Assembly: GCA_023379355.1 (NCBI GenBank)
Contig: JAMCUD010000110.1
Span: 4,412 to 68,411, forward strand
Direction of reading: 5' to 3'
DNA from: Thermoplasmatota archaeon
Lineage (GTDB): Archaea; Thermoplasmatota; Thermoplasmata; Thermoplasmatales; Thermoplasmataceae
DNA length: 64,000 nucleotides
The position numbers and the translations under genes are program-made. Shown one piece after another: positions 44,149-53,540 of the stretch (its first letter is position 1; each line of letters begins with the position of its first letter). The notes beneath the pieces are model-generated. The model did no database searches and was not told the origin of the DNA. It worked only from the letters and a program-made list of their open reading frames with translations.

Positions 44149-45111
44149 ATGTTCCCCTTACAGAGGATGAGAAGAAACAGAAAAAGTCCGGAATTGAGGA
44201 ACCTGGTTGCGGAAACATCCCTAGATGCGGGGAAAATGATCATGCCTCTATTTGTACGGGAAAAAGCAAGGATTCCGGAAACCATCAACGGGCTTCCGGG
44301 TGTACTCCGCTATCCTGTGGACGAAGTCGGTGAATACTGCCGGAAACTTGAGAAAGATGGCGTCGGTGGAGTACTTCTGTTTGGGATACCATCTTCAAAG
44401 GATGAAAAGGGAACTGAATCATACAGCGATACAGGAGTTGTTCAGGAAGCGATCAGACAGATAAAGAAAGTGTCATCGCTTCCAGTTATCGCAGATCTAT
44501 GCATGTGCGAATACACTTCACATGGACACTGCGGGATTCTCGCAGGTGAGACTGTAGATAATGATCAAACGCTTGATTCCTATGGAAAAATAGCACTTTC
44601 CTATGCCAGGTCTGGTGTCGATATCATCGCTCCAAGCGGTATGATGGATGGGCAGGTAGCACATATCCGTTCAGCCCTCGATTCCAAAGGGTATGAAATG
44701 ATCCCCATAATGGGCTACAGCGCAAAGTATGCATCCTCACTTTATTCACCATTCCGTGAGGCTGCCGAGTCTACCCCCTCCTTTGGTGACAGAAGAAGCT
44801 ACCAGATGGATTACAGAAACAGCAGAGAGGCCCTCATTGAGGTCTCCCTTGATATTGAGGAGGGGGCCGATATTGTTATGGTCAAGCCTGCGATTTTCTA
44901 CCTTGACGTTATCTCAAGAGTGAGGAGCATGACCACGCTTCCTCTGGCTGCTTACAGTGTCAGCGGAGAGTATGCCATGATAATGAATGCAGTGAATGCC
45001 GGCATTATGCCTGAGAGGTTCATAGAAGAGGCTTTGATGTCCCCCTTCAGGGCTGGTGCAGATATCCTGATTACATATTTCGCCGAGAAGTTCGCTGAAA
45101 AAAAACATTGA
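44149..45111 (+). CDS. hemB: Delta-aminolevulinic acid dehydratase (porphobilinogen synthase)
   Basis: 320 aa TIM barrel. The start MFPLQRMRRNRKSPELR matches the family N-terminus. The zinc site is DLCMCEYTsHGHCG; the two Schiff-base lysines are in PIMGYSAKYAS and iVMVKPA. Condenses two aminolevulinates into porphobilinogen for haem/corrinoid synthesis. A TTAAAT box at 44121 implies a leaderless mRNA. Confidence 0.95.
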   Translation: MFPLQRMRRNRKSPELRNLVAETSLDAGKMIMPLFVREKARIPETINGLPGVLRYPVDEVGEYCRKLEKDGVGGVLLFGIPSSKDEKGTESYSDTGVVQEAIRQIKKVSSLPVIADLCMCEYTSHGHCGILAGETVDNDQTLDSYGKIALSYARSGVDIIAPSGMMDGQVAHIRSALDSKGYEMIPIMGYSAKYASSLYSPFREAAESTPSFGDRRSYQMDYRNSREALIEVSLDIEEGADIVMVKPAIFYLDVISRVRSMTTLPLAAYSVSGEYAMIMNAVNAGIMPERFIEEALMSPFRAGADILITYFAEKFAEKKH

Positions 45112-45170
45112 ATGCACCTACCATTATACTATTTATATCCATTATAAATTAAGGATTGGTGAATTAAAAA

Positions 45171-45785
45171 ATGCCAGTACATCTAGGACAAAAAGTACCA
45201 GACTTTACCGTGAACACAACCCAGGGGCCAATAACTTTTTCTGACCTCAAGGGAAAGTGGGTGTTGCTTTTCTCGCACCCTGCGGATTTTACTCCGGTAT
45301 GCACAACTGAATTTCTCGGTTTTACAGAAAACTATGAGGAGTTCAAGAAACTTGGGGTTACCCTTCTTGGCCTCAGCGTAGACAGTATCTACAGCCATAT
45401 CGCATGGCTGAAGGATATTAAGGAGAAATATGGCGTAGAGATCCCATTCCCTGTAATAGCTGACATTGACAAGGAAGTTGCCCAGGAATTCAACCTTATG
45501 GACGTGAAGGTTGGAACAACCGTGAGGGGGGTATTTCTCATAGACCCAAACCAGACAGTTAGATGGATGATCTATTATCCTGCAGAAGTTGGTAGGAATA
45601 TGAGAGAAATACTGAGAGTTGTTAAGGCTTTCCAGTTCAACTGGGATAAGAAGCTTGCAACTGGAGTCAACTGGGAACCAGGACAGGAGGGTATAGCTTC
45701 TGCACCCAACACGCTGAAGGGAGCACTTGAGCGTGAAAAGGAGCCGGGAGCAGAGAGATGGTATCTTAAGAGAGTGAAGGCATAA
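45171..45785 (+). CDS. Peroxiredoxin (1-Cys, Prx6 type)
   Basis: 204 aa. Peroxidatic cysteine C44 in HPADFTPVCTTEF; no other cysteine in the protein, so a 1-Cys mechanism with an external thiol partner. The long C-terminal extension (WEPGQegIASApnT) is typical of the archaeal Prx6 branch that forms decamers. Strong AT-rich promoter (ATTTATAT at 45131 and ATTATAAATT at 45141). The next gene starts 4 bp after the stop. Confidence 0.93.
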   Translation: MPVHLGQKVPDFTVNTTQGPITFSDLKGKWVLLFSHPADFTPVCTTEFLGFTENYEEFKKLGVTLLGLSVDSIYSHIAWLKDIKEKYGVEIPFPVIADIDKEVAQEFNLMDVKVGTTVRGVFLIDPNQTVRWMIYYPAEVGRNMREILRVVKAFQFNWDKKLATGVNWEPGQEGIASAPNTLKGALEREKEPGAERWYLKRVKA

Positions 45786-45789
45786 TCTG

Positions 45790-46128
45790 ATGACAGATTG
45801 TGCGATGTTTAACATAACAATTGGAGGTATACACCCCTCAATTGTATGTATAGATATCAAAAAAATAGGGGAAAGTTGTGATTCCCTTATTGAAACCCTT
45901 AATTCCGGTTATCCTGAGGAAGGACTGAAGGAATTCATTGAAAGTTTTGCCAGAACCGATGAGATAATGCCGAAGGATAAAACACTGGGATTTGTCGTAG
46001 TCAACTCAGACAGGAAATATATATCACTTTCTTTTGCCAACCTCAGCAATGAGCACTTTGACCTTATTTCCAAAAAAGCTGAAGCTTTCAGGAAAGCGGG
46101 CTTTACTGTTGAAGAAGACCTCCAGTAA
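45790..46128 (+). CDS. Unknown small protein after peroxiredoxin (112 aa)
   Basis: Not recognised. Cytoplasmic-looking mixed alpha/beta chain with three cysteines in the first 30 residues (C4, C20, C30). Starts 4 bp after the peroxiredoxin stop, so co-transcribed. A role as thiol partner of the 1-Cys peroxiredoxin is conceivable but only a guess. Confidence 0.5.
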   Translation: MTDCAMFNITIGGIHPSIVCIDIKKIGESCDSLIETLNSGYPEEGLKEFIESFARTDEIMPKDKTLGFVVVNSDRKYISLSFANLSNEHFDLISKKAEAFRKAGFTVEEDLQ

Positions 46129-46170
46129 AAGCTTAGGAATCCTTAAATAAGCATTTTCAATTTCATATAC

Positions 46171-46470
46171 ATGGCATTTGACAGTCCAATCGACTGGATC
46201 ATAATCATCGCAGTCGTGCTGGTTCTATTCGGGAGCACAAAAAAAATCCCTGAGTTTGCTAGAAATATAGGGAGAGCGACTGGTGAATTCAAGAGAGGTC
46301 AGATGGAACTGAAGAATGAACTCGCAAAGGCAATGAACGGGACCGACAACCCTGTGAAAAAAGAGACAGACTATAATCAGATTGCAAGAGACCTGGGAAT
46401 AGATCCTGAAAACAAGTCAAAGGACGAACTTCTTAGTGAAATAAAGGGAAAAATAAACTCTGACAACTAA
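46171..46470 (+). CDS. tatA: Twin-arginine translocase subunit TatA
   Basis: 99 aa. One membrane helix (WIIIIAVVLVLFGSTKKIPEFARNIGRATGEFKRG) with the FG hinge before an amphipathic helix, then a charged tail, the standard TatA layout. A box A (TTAAATAA, 46143) sits 24 bp before ATG. Overlaps tatC by one base. There is no tatB, as usual in archaea. Confidence 0.92.
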   Translation: MAFDSPIDWIIIIAVVLVLFGSTKKIPEFARNIGRATGEFKRGQMELKNELAKAMNGTDNPVKKETDYNQIARDLGIDPENKSKDELLSEIKGKINSDN

Positions 46471-47294
46471 TGACCGATGAAGAATTCCTTCCCATTTTTT
46501 TCAGGAACATCGCGGAATTAAGGCAGAGATTTCTGAAGTTTTTAGAAGTATTTGGAATTTTATTCCTTTTGATGGTTGGGTTCAGGCTCACCTATTATTC
46601 GATTTTTGGCGTCAGGATAGTATTTTTGAAGTTTGATTTCGTCCATAATATGGGCGCACAGTTTCTATCCCTTCTCGAAGCTCACATTCTTCCAAGTGGC
46701 ACAAAGTTGCTTATCCTTAAACCAACCGATGGAGTGGCGGCTGATTTCTATGTTGTCCTCTTTCTGGACCTGCTTTTCACTATGCCCTATCTGATTTACC
46801 AGATTCTGAAATACATAGGTCCGGCCCTTAAAAGAGGAGAGAAGGAACTTATAAGGAGCATACTTGTACCTGCCTCTGTATTATTTGCATCTGGTTCAAT
46901 ATTCGGAATCTATGTGGTTGCTCCAGACGTTTTCAAGATATTCAATTACTTTGATGTCGGGCTCGGGGCATTCAGCAGCGTAGGGTTACTGAGCTTTACA
47001 TCCTTCCTTATTCTATACACTGTACTCTTCGGAATTTCATTTGAAGTTCCGGTCTTCATGTATGGCTTGACCAGGTCCGGACTCGTCCCCTCTGAGTACT
47101 GGAGGTCTCATTGGAGATATTCCATCGTCGTATCACTCATCATCGGAATGATCTTTTCCCCTGGAGTGACCGGCTTCACAATGATAGTGATTGCCATTCC
47201 AATGATAGCTTTGTACTTTTGCGGTATATACTTCTCAGCAAGGTGGGAGAGGAAGTCCAGCATGAAATCAGAGAGAGTTTCTGAAGCGCTCTAG
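46470..47294 (+). CDS. tatC: Twin-arginine translocase subunit TatC
   Basis: 274 aa with six helices. The N-terminal helix carries fRNIAELRQRFLKF, the signal-recognition loop has MPYLIYQILKYIgPALKRGEK, and a PxxF…FEVPVFMYGLTRSGLVP segment is conserved. Receives twin-arginine signal peptides and, with TatA, moves folded (often cofactor-loaded) proteins across the membrane. Ends with TAG and overlaps the convergent crotonase by 27 bp. Confidence 0.93.
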   Translation: MTDEEFLPIFFRNIAELRQRFLKFLEVFGILFLLMVGFRLTYYSIFGVRIVFLKFDFVHNMGAQFLSLLEAHILPSGTKLLILKPTDGVAADFYVVLFLDLLFTMPYLIYQILKYIGPALKRGEKELIRSILVPASVLFASGSIFGIYVVAPDVFKIFNYFDVGLGAFSSVGLLSFTSFLILYTVLFGISFEVPVFMYGLTRSGLVPSEYWRSHWRYSIVVSLIIGMIFSPGVTGFTMIVIAIPMIALYFCGIYFSARWERKSSMKSERVSEAL

Positions 47295-48008
47295 GTCCAT
47301 TATGCTCTTGCATGAAACTCTATACACCTGGAAAAACAGACGATCGGCATCGATCTTCATAATGTCCGGATGTTTCATACTCTTGAAATTTGCGAGATAG
47401 TCTGGGTTCAGTGAGTTACAGTAATTCAGAGAGTCCCTTGCAAAATTGGATGAATCAATTATGTTGTCTACCAGTTTGAGTCTGTATGCTTCGTCAGCTT
47501 CAATGATTCTCCCGGATTTTATTGCGCTGTATGCTTCTCCTGAGATATCAATTGCGGTATCGGTGAGAATTCCAGTGAAGGGAGGCATACCGTAATGGAG
47601 CCCGGGCATTCCCAGATTGGCTCTGGAGGAGGCAATCACCAGATCAGAAGATATGATGATTTCCAGGCCAAAATCAAAGGCAAAACCATTTACGGCACTG
47701 ACAAAGTAGTGCCTGGATGCACGGATGACCCTTGCAATGGACAATGCAAGGTTTCTTGCCTCCCTTATTGTGGAATTCTCCCTCTCTTCGTTGCAGTTTG
47801 ATGAATAACCCATGCAGAAAGACCTGGCGCCCTTTCCTGTGATCATAACCACTCTTGGATCCTCTTCCCTTGAGAGTTCACTCAGGATGCTGAACATGTC
47901 GTCAAGACCGTCCACAGTAAGGGTGTTGTTGATCCCGTTTTCGATCTCAAGTATAGAAAGAGATTCCCCCTTAGATTTCAATAAGACCTGGCGGGCTTTC
48001 TGGATCAT
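47268..48008 (-). CDS. Enoyl-CoA hydratase/isomerase family (crotonase)
   Basis: 246 aa. Crotonase fold: ITGKGARSFCMG oxyanion segment near residue 65, then VsAVNGFAFDFGLEIIISSDLVIASSrA, and the family's last helix. The two glutamates of true hydratases are not both visible at the usual places (FDFGLE, MPPFTG), so an isomerase or other activity is possible. Just downstream of the nuo operon, same strand, 64 bp gap. Confidence 0.8.
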   Translation of the reverse strand: MIQKARQVLLKSKGESLSILEIENGINNTLTVDGLDDMFSILSELSREEDPRVVMITGKGARSFCMGYSSNCNEERENSTIREARNLALSIARVIRASRHYFVSAVNGFAFDFGLEIIISSDLVIASSRANLGMPGLHYGMPPFTGILTDTAIDISGEAYSAIKSGRIIEADEAYRLKLVDNIIDSSNFARDSLNYCNSLNPDYLANFKSMKHPDIMKIDADRLFFQVYRVSCKSIMDLERFRNSL

Positions 48009-48072
48009 AATAAATGAATAAACTGCCGGAAACTTAAATGGCTTTTGTGTATATTTCAGTGTAATCTCAAAT

Positions 48073-48330
48073 TCAATACATTGTCAGATTGTATTTTCTG
48101 TCCATCTCTTCATATGACTTGCGGTCTCTGATATGAAGGCTCTGAGATATTTTTTCCATTATTTCTCCATATTGTGGTTCATATATCTCCCTGCCAAGGA
48201 CAAGTCGTTTCAGTGAGTCACTGAAATATACCTGCTCACCAAACTTCCTCAGTTGGTGGATTATTTCGGCAGATTCGTGTTCCTCGCCATTAAAATCTTC
48301 AAAACAGTCCGTAAATAGAGGTCTGCTCAT
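48073..48330 (-). CDS. Unknown protein at end of nuo operon (85 aa)
   Basis: Last gene of the nuo operon; its ATG overlaps the preceding stop by 4 bp (ATGA), strong evidence of translation. Acidic head and a helical body, no membrane segment, one cysteine. No family recognised. Possibly a lineage-specific peripheral or assembly subunit of complex I (inference from position only). Confidence 0.6.
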   Translation of the reverse strand: MSRPLFTDCFEDFNGEEHESAEIIHQLRKFGEQVYFSDSLKRLVLGREIYEPQYGEIMEKISQSLHIRDRKSYEEMDRKYNLTMY

Positions 48331-48704
48331 CTGTCATCACACCTCTTGGAGTCATATTCAGGGTACCTTATATTGTATCTGTCCAGAGCCAGGCGAAGGT
48401 AGTATGAAATAGATGCGATCGCAAAGTCCAGGTTTTCAACCTCAAGAGTATCCTTAAGATTTGGTATTTTTTCAAGTTTCTCTGAAAATTCGTCTAAGGT
48501 AATGTCACATCGTATTGCGGATCCGTATAATTCAAGAAGACTGATATGACTATCATATTTCCTCTTTGGATCACCAGTCATCCTCTTCAGGTTATTCAGC
48601 TCTCTTGTCTTTCGTTCTATGAGCTTGACTGCTACCAGGGGTTCGCCATAAATCAGCGCACTGTTTATTACCTCAAAATCTGAAAGCATAGACATTTTGA
48701 TCAC
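48327..48704 (-). CDS. Unknown protein coupled to nuoN (125 aa)
   Basis: GTG start overlapping the nuoN stop (GTGA). Soluble, almost all-helical by eye; two cysteines, one near the end (KRCDDR). Not a recognised Nuo subunit. Sits between nuoN and the 85-aa gene with 4-bp overlaps on both sides, so stoichiometric production with complex I is likely. Confidence 0.6.
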   Translation of the reverse strand: MIKMSMLSDFEVINSALIYGEPLVAVKLIERKTRELNNLKRMTGDPKRKYDSHISLLELYGSAIRCDITLDEFSEKLEKIPNLKDTLEVENLDFAIASISYYLRLALDRYNIRYPEYDSKRCDDR

Positions 48705-50158
48705 CCGAATATACCGCTAGCGGCGTTGATGAGCATTGGCAGAAAGCCTGCTATAACACCAATGAAGAATAGGAGAACGGTTATGACTGCAGATGCAATG
48801 ACAGGATATCTCACTGAACCCGCAACCGGCTTATTTTCCTCCGGTTCCCTCGCAAACATATAGGTTATTACCCTGAAATAGTAGAAAACGGAGATTGCAC
48901 TGTTTAGTATTGCAATGACCGCCAGCCACCAGAGACTACTTTCAATCAGTGCAAGGAACAGGTAATATTTGGCAAGGAATCCGCCAGTGAGAGGGATGCC
49001 AGCAAGTGCAAGCAATACAATGGAGAAGCTTACTGCAGTTGATGGTGACCTTTTCGCAAGGCCAGAAAAGTCCTTAATATCCACGTTATCAGAGGAGACG
49101 ACGTTCATAGTGATGAAGGCTCCACCCTTCATGAAAATGTACACTAATGAGTAAAACATTCCAGCGGCAATGGCGAATTCCGATATTTTTGATGATGGAT
49201 TGCCTATCCCTGCAACCACTGCTAGCACCAGTACCAGATAACCAGCCTGCGCTATGCTTGAATACGAGAGAATACGCTTAAGGTTGCTCTGGGAAAGAGC
49301 TGAAACATTCCCATAGGTCATCGTGATTATTGAGAGGATTACAAACAAGTAGAATACCTCGGTGTGATCGAAATAAAAACCTGAAAGAAACACCTTTAAG
49401 ATCACCATGAATGCAAGGATCTTGCTTCCCGCTGCCAGAAAGGCTGAAACTGAATTTTCTGTTCCATCATAGGTATCGAGTGCCCACTGGTGGAATGGGA
49501 AAAGGGCTAGTTTAAAACCGAAACCTATGACAAGAAAAGCCAGGGCAATGGTCAGTTCCGGCGAAGTTGCGGTATTGACCAGTGCATTGAGGCTCAGGTT
49601 AAATGTCCCTGTTCCCAGATAATAAAAGCTGGTCCCGAATAAAATGAATGCCGTAGCAATTGAACCTGTGAAAAAATACTTTATGGAAGCCTCCAGGTTG
49701 CGACGGCTCTTTCCGAAGCTTGAGAGCACGTATGTACCTATACTCACTGATTCAAAGGCAATGAACAGTGCTATGAGATTGTAACTGAAGGCTGCCACAA
49801 GCATTCCCACATTGACAAAGAGAAGTGTGGAATAGAATATCTCAGATTTTCTAAGGTTCTTGGTTGAAAATGGGTAACAGATAAACATTGAGGATATGAG
49901 CATTATAATTGCAAAGTACTTCCCAAAGTTATTGAACTCCATAACACCTGAAAAAGCGGTCCCGCTTGAAGGTACTATAAGGTAGACAAGCAATGCCGAT
50001 ATTCCAAGAACAACAAATGTTGTCCAGGAGATTACTTTTTCTCCAACCTTCTTTGAACCCACCCAGAGGAACCCGAATCCAACAAGTCCAAGGATGATTT
50101 CCGGCAACATGTAGGTAAAAGTCGCGGATGCACCTAAGTTAATGATTTCTGCTGACAT
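48701..50158 (-). CDS. nuoN: Complex I membrane subunit NuoN
   Basis: 485 aa, ~14 helices of the Mrp antiporter-like fold. Key charged residues in helices: E in LFIAFESVSIGTY, K in GFKLALFPFHQWALDTYDG, and a K in LSQSNLKRILSYSSIAQAGY. Proton channel of the peripheral arm-linked membrane domain. ATG follows the nuoM stop directly. Confidence 0.93.
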   Translation of the reverse strand: MSAEIINLGASATFTYMLPEIILGLVGFGFLWVGSKKVGEKVISWTTFVVLGISALLVYLIVPSSGTAFSGVMEFNNFGKYFAIIMLISSMFICYPFSTKNLRKSEIFYSTLLFVNVGMLVAAFSYNLIALFIAFESVSIGTYVLSSFGKSRRNLEASIKYFFTGSIATAFILFGTSFYYLGTGTFNLSLNALVNTATSPELTIALAFLVIGFGFKLALFPFHQWALDTYDGTENSVSAFLAAGSKILAFMVILKVFLSGFYFDHTEVFYLFVILSIITMTYGNVSALSQSNLKRILSYSSIAQAGYLVLVLAVVAGIGNPSSKISEFAIAAGMFYSLVYIFMKGGAFITMNVVSSDNVDIKDFSGLAKRSPSTAVSFSIVLLALAGIPLTGGFLAKYYLFLALIESSLWWLAVIAILNSAISVFYYFRVITYMFAREPEENKPVAGSVRYPVIASAVITVLLFFIGVIAGFLPMLINAASGIFG

Positions 50159-51631
50159 TTAAAGACCTCCAGTGTATGCTGTTAGTATTCCGAACAGAAG
50201 ATTTGGGAATATGCCAAGGATCAATATCACCAGCAAAGTCACCCCTAGGACTGCAGTCTGGTACTTGCTTGAATCCCTGATCCTTCCTAGATGTTCATTG
50301 TAAGGGCCATAAAACGCCCTCTGGGCTGCCCATATGTGGTATGATGCAGTTATAATCATTCCAAAAACTACGAAAAGAATCACCCATCCAATAGCCTGGA
50401 ATGAACCTACCAGTATGGAGAATTCCCCTATGAAACCTGCCATTCCCGGGAGACCAAGGGAGGCAAGAAGCCCTGCAAGGGCAAAGGATGCCAGGAATGG
50501 AGTCTCCCTGAATATGCCACCCAGTTCGTGAATGTTCTCTCTTCCTGTACTTCTGTAGATGAAGTAAAGGGCAGAGAAGACCAGGGCCATGATTATTCCA
50601 TGGGCAACTATCTGGAACATTCCGCCTGTAAGTTCCAGAGTCTTCTCGTAACCGGTTTCCAGACCCCCAGCACCGAAAGCAAGAACTACAAATCCCATTG
50701 AGGCTGCACTTGCAAGAGCCATCATCCTCTTCAGGTTGGGCTGCATCATCGCTGAGAGAGAGAAGTAGATCAGGCTTATGATCCCCAGAGCTATGAGTAT
50801 ATATAGGACTGTGCCGCCAAGTGAAGTTTCCACAGGCAGAAGTATCCCGAAAAGGCCCAGACCTCCCATGAGTGAGAGACCTCCCGATAGTATAACAGTT
50901 GCAGGATATGGAGCCGTCTGGTAGGAATCAGGCAACCATGAATGCAGAGGAAAGACTGGCATTTTCACCAGGAATGAAAAGAGAAATCCGAATATTGCAA
51001 AATACTTCCAGAATACGGGCATATATGAAAATGTGCTGTTATTCATTATTGAACTGATCTGGAAAGTGAGGAACCCTGTCTGGTCATAATGATATGTATA
51101 CATCGCAAAAATTGACAGCAGGAGGAATACTGAACCTATGTGCGTGTAAACGAAGAATTTCAGCCCTACTGACTCCTTCCTGAACTCACCGAACTGTGCG
51201 ATCATGAAATAAACCGGTATCAGCACAACCTCCCAGAAAATGTAGAAGAAGAGGAAATCTCGGGAAATAAGGATGCCAAAGAGGCCCGATTCGGTTATCA
51301 GTATATAACTGAACAGTGTACTGACAGAATCCTTCCTTTCGGCTATCAGTGTGGACACTAAGACCACTATGGCAGACAAAATTAGGAGAGCATCTGTAAA
51401 GCCGCTGACTCCTGTTGTGAAACTGATTCCAATTGAAGGTGCAAGCGGATATGATGAGACCGAGACAAACCCACCTGTATATCCTGAACCGAAACGCAGA
51501 TAACTGTAAATAAGCACCAATACCAGGAAGATCCCGGCAAAGCCCGTTGCAAATTTATCCCTGTGAGTTTTGATTCCGAAAGACAGGATTGAAACTATTA
51601 TTGTTGCAATAAAAATAAGAAATATGAACAG
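50159..51631 (-). CDS. nuoM: Complex I membrane subunit NuoM, likely non-canonical start
   Basis: 490 aa if started at CTG 51631; the first ATG/GTG/TTG in frame is TTG 51520, which would remove 37 residues that form the first membrane helix (FIFLIFIATIIVSILSFGI). GGGGGTG, close to a Shine-Dalgarno sequence, lies 7 nt before the CTG, and the nuoL stop is 2 bp upstream, so CTG is the best start. Later motifs: FWEVVLIPVYFMIAqFG, KMPVFPLHSWLPDSYQTAPYPATV and PNLKRMMALASAASMGFV. Third antiporter-like proton pump subunit. Confidence 0.85.
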   Translation of the reverse strand: MFIFLIFIATIIVSILSFGIKTHRDKFATGFAGIFLVLVLIYSYLRFGSGYTGGFVSVSSYPLAPSIGISFTTGVSGFTDALLILSAIVVLVSTLIAERKDSVSTLFSYILITESGLFGILISRDFLFFYIFWEVVLIPVYFMIAQFGEFRKESVGLKFFVYTHIGSVFLLLSIFAMYTYHYDQTGFLTFQISSIMNNSTFSYMPVFWKYFAIFGFLFSFLVKMPVFPLHSWLPDSYQTAPYPATVILSGGLSLMGGLGLFGILLPVETSLGGTVLYILIALGIISLIYFSLSAMMQPNLKRMMALASAASMGFVVLAFGAGGLETGYEKTLELTGGMFQIVAHGIIMALVFSALYFIYRSTGRENIHELGGIFRETPFLASFALAGLLASLGLPGMAGFIGEFSILVGSFQAIGWVILFVVFGMIITASYHIWAAQRAFYGPYNEHLGRIRDSSKYQTAVLGVTLLVILILGIFPNLLFGILTAYTGGL

Positions 51632-51632
51632 A

Positions 51633-53540
51633 TTAAAGCACCCCCAGAAGTTCTATTATGATGAATATTACGGATATCCCTATTATCAGGAATATGAAGT
51701 AGTTCTCTATTACTCCACTCTGAAGCTTCCTGAAGAATGATCCAAGGCCAAGGGTGTCTGTGCCCACCTTTTCAACACCCCTGTTGTATGAATTCTCGAA
51801 TGAGGCGGTGGCACCTGACAGCCTTGCTATCACTCGCTCGGCTATGATGTTGGTAAAGAGAGTATCAAGATAGAATTTGTTTTTAGCCACACGATATAGC
51901 CTGTTTTTCTCGAATTTGAGATTCTTCCAGCGATCTGTTCCGTAGATAAGGTAAGTGACAATAATGCCAATGGCCATCAAAGTTATTGGCACAGCTTCGA
52001 TATAAAGGGGAACTGATGGAACTACGGCAGAGGAATCAACGAAAGTGTAGAAAAGTGGCTGTATTAGTCCTAGGAAAAGCGCACCCACTGCCAGAATAAA
52101 TAAGGGTATGAGAACAATGAGCTTCGGGTCTCTGGCATTTTCTGCCAGATAAGATCGCGGTTTCCCCAGAGCAACCCTGAAAAACATCCTGAAAGTATAC
52201 AGGGCAGTAAGCAGAGAACCTGTTGCCAGCAATATCCATGGTATGATTGCAAAGGGAGACCCGGATTTTTGGAAGTATATCCATGATGCCCCTATTATGG
52301 AGTCCTTGGAAAAGTAGCCTGCAGTTCCCGGAAATGCAATAAGAGATAGAGAACCTATGAAGAGCAGAGTAATGGTAAAGGGCATTCTCTTCCACAGTCC
52401 TCCCATTAACCTGGTGTCCCTGAGGTCCATAAGGGCGAGAAGTATAGCTCCCGCCGATAGGAAAAGAAGGGCTTTGAAATCTGCGTGCACAATAAGGTGG
52501 AACATCCCGTATGATACTCCTGAATAACCAATGACGGAACCCAGTCCAATTGCAGCCATCATATATCCTATCTGGCTTATTGTGGAATAGGCTAGAATTC
52601 TCTTAATGTCATTTACAAATATTCCAACAATTCCTGCGAAGAATGCTGTGAATGCCCCGATTGCAACAACAGAGTAGAGGGCGAAAGGGGCAGAGTAATA
52701 AAAGATGGGGAAGAGTCTGGCGATCAGGTATACTCCAGCAGTAACCATCGTCGCAGCATGTATAAGCGCTGAAACTGTAGTTGGACCTTCCATAGCATCA
52801 GGAATCCACACATGTAGGGGAAATTGGGCAGATTTTCCTGCCGCTGCTCCAAGAAACAGCACAGCGACGATTCCCAGGGTATTAGGCCCGACGAATGTTG
52901 CTATGGAATGTGCGTTGTTTATCAGAAAAGGAATGTCAAGTGGGCTGACCCCAGATGTCAGGCCAGGGTAACCCATGAGGGAGAAATAGAGGACAGCCAT
53001 CCCTATGAGGAACATCAGGTCTCCCACTCTGGTCACAATAAATGCCTTCTTGGCTGCTGATGTTGCATTTGGCTTGAAAAACCAGAATCCGATAAGAAGG
53101 TATGAACAAAGGCCAACAAGTTCCCAGAAAAGGAAGAAGAGCACAAGGTTTGATGACACAACCAGACCAAGCATGCCGGACGTGAAAAGTGCAGTCTCTG
53201 CAAAATAGATGTGTCTGTTCGGATCGTTCCCGATATAATGCAGGGCAAATAGATGTATCATCAGTGAAACGAAGGAAACCATTAGCACCATTACAAGTGC
53301 CAGATTATCAATGTAGATACCTGCATTGATGTTGAAGAACCAGCTGTAAGAGTTCTCAATAGGGCCAGAAGACTGGACCCTGAAAAACGAAAGTATTGAA
53401 AATACGAGGGAAAGCGCAATGGAGAGAGAGGCAATAATTCCAGCCCATCTTCTGTCCCTGTGTCCTATGAAAAAGCTGAGGAATGCACCCACTATTGGGC
53501 TGATAAATATTAGCCAACCAAATATATACAACATTACCAC
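51633..53540 (-). CDS. nuoL: Complex I membrane subunit NuoL
   Basis: 635 aa, antiporter-like core plus C-terminal extension that forms the long lateral helix (the last ~150 residues end in a membrane anchor). Motifs: FFLFWELVGLCSYLLIGFWF, KSAQFPLHVWIPDAMEGPTTVSALIHAATMV and NDIKRILAYSTISQIGYMM, including the channel lysines. GTG 53540 has GGAG at five bases; ATG 53534 overlapping the nuoK stop is the alternative. Confidence 0.93.
   Translation of the reverse strand: MVMLYIFGWLIFISPIVGAFLSFFIGHRDRRWAGIIASLSIALSLVFSILSFFRVQSSGPIENSYSWFFNINAGIYIDNLALVMVLMVSFVSLMIHLFALHYIGNDPNRHIYFAETALFTSGMLGLVVSSNLVLFFLFWELVGLCSYLLIGFWFFKPNATSAAKKAFIVTRVGDLMFLIGMAVLYFSLMGYPGLTSGVSPLDIPFLINNAHSIATFVGPNTLGIVAVLFLGAAAGKSAQFPLHVWIPDAMEGPTTVSALIHAATMVTAGVYLIARLFPIFYYSAPFALYSVVAIGAFTAFFAGIVGIFVNDIKRILAYSTISQIGYMMAAIGLGSVIGYSGVSYGMFHLIVHADFKALLFLSAGAILLALMDLRDTRLMGGLWKRMPFTITLLFIGSLSLIAFPGTAGYFSKDSIIGASWIYFQKSGSPFAIIPWILLATGSLLTALYTFRMFFRVALGKPRSYLAENARDPKLIVLIPLFILAVGALFLGLIQPLFYTFVDSSAVVPSVPLYIEAVPITLMAIGIIVTYLIYGTDRWKNLKFEKNRLYRVAKNKFYLDTLFTNIIAERVIARLSGATASFENSYNRGVEKVGTDTLGLGSFFRKLQSGVIENYFIFLIIGISVIFIIIELLGVL

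Noticed and set aside
45183..45860. 225-codon antisense frame across the peroxiredoxin gene
   Set aside because: Cysteine- and histidine-rich composition typical of an antisense shadow; the peroxiredoxin on the other strand is certain.
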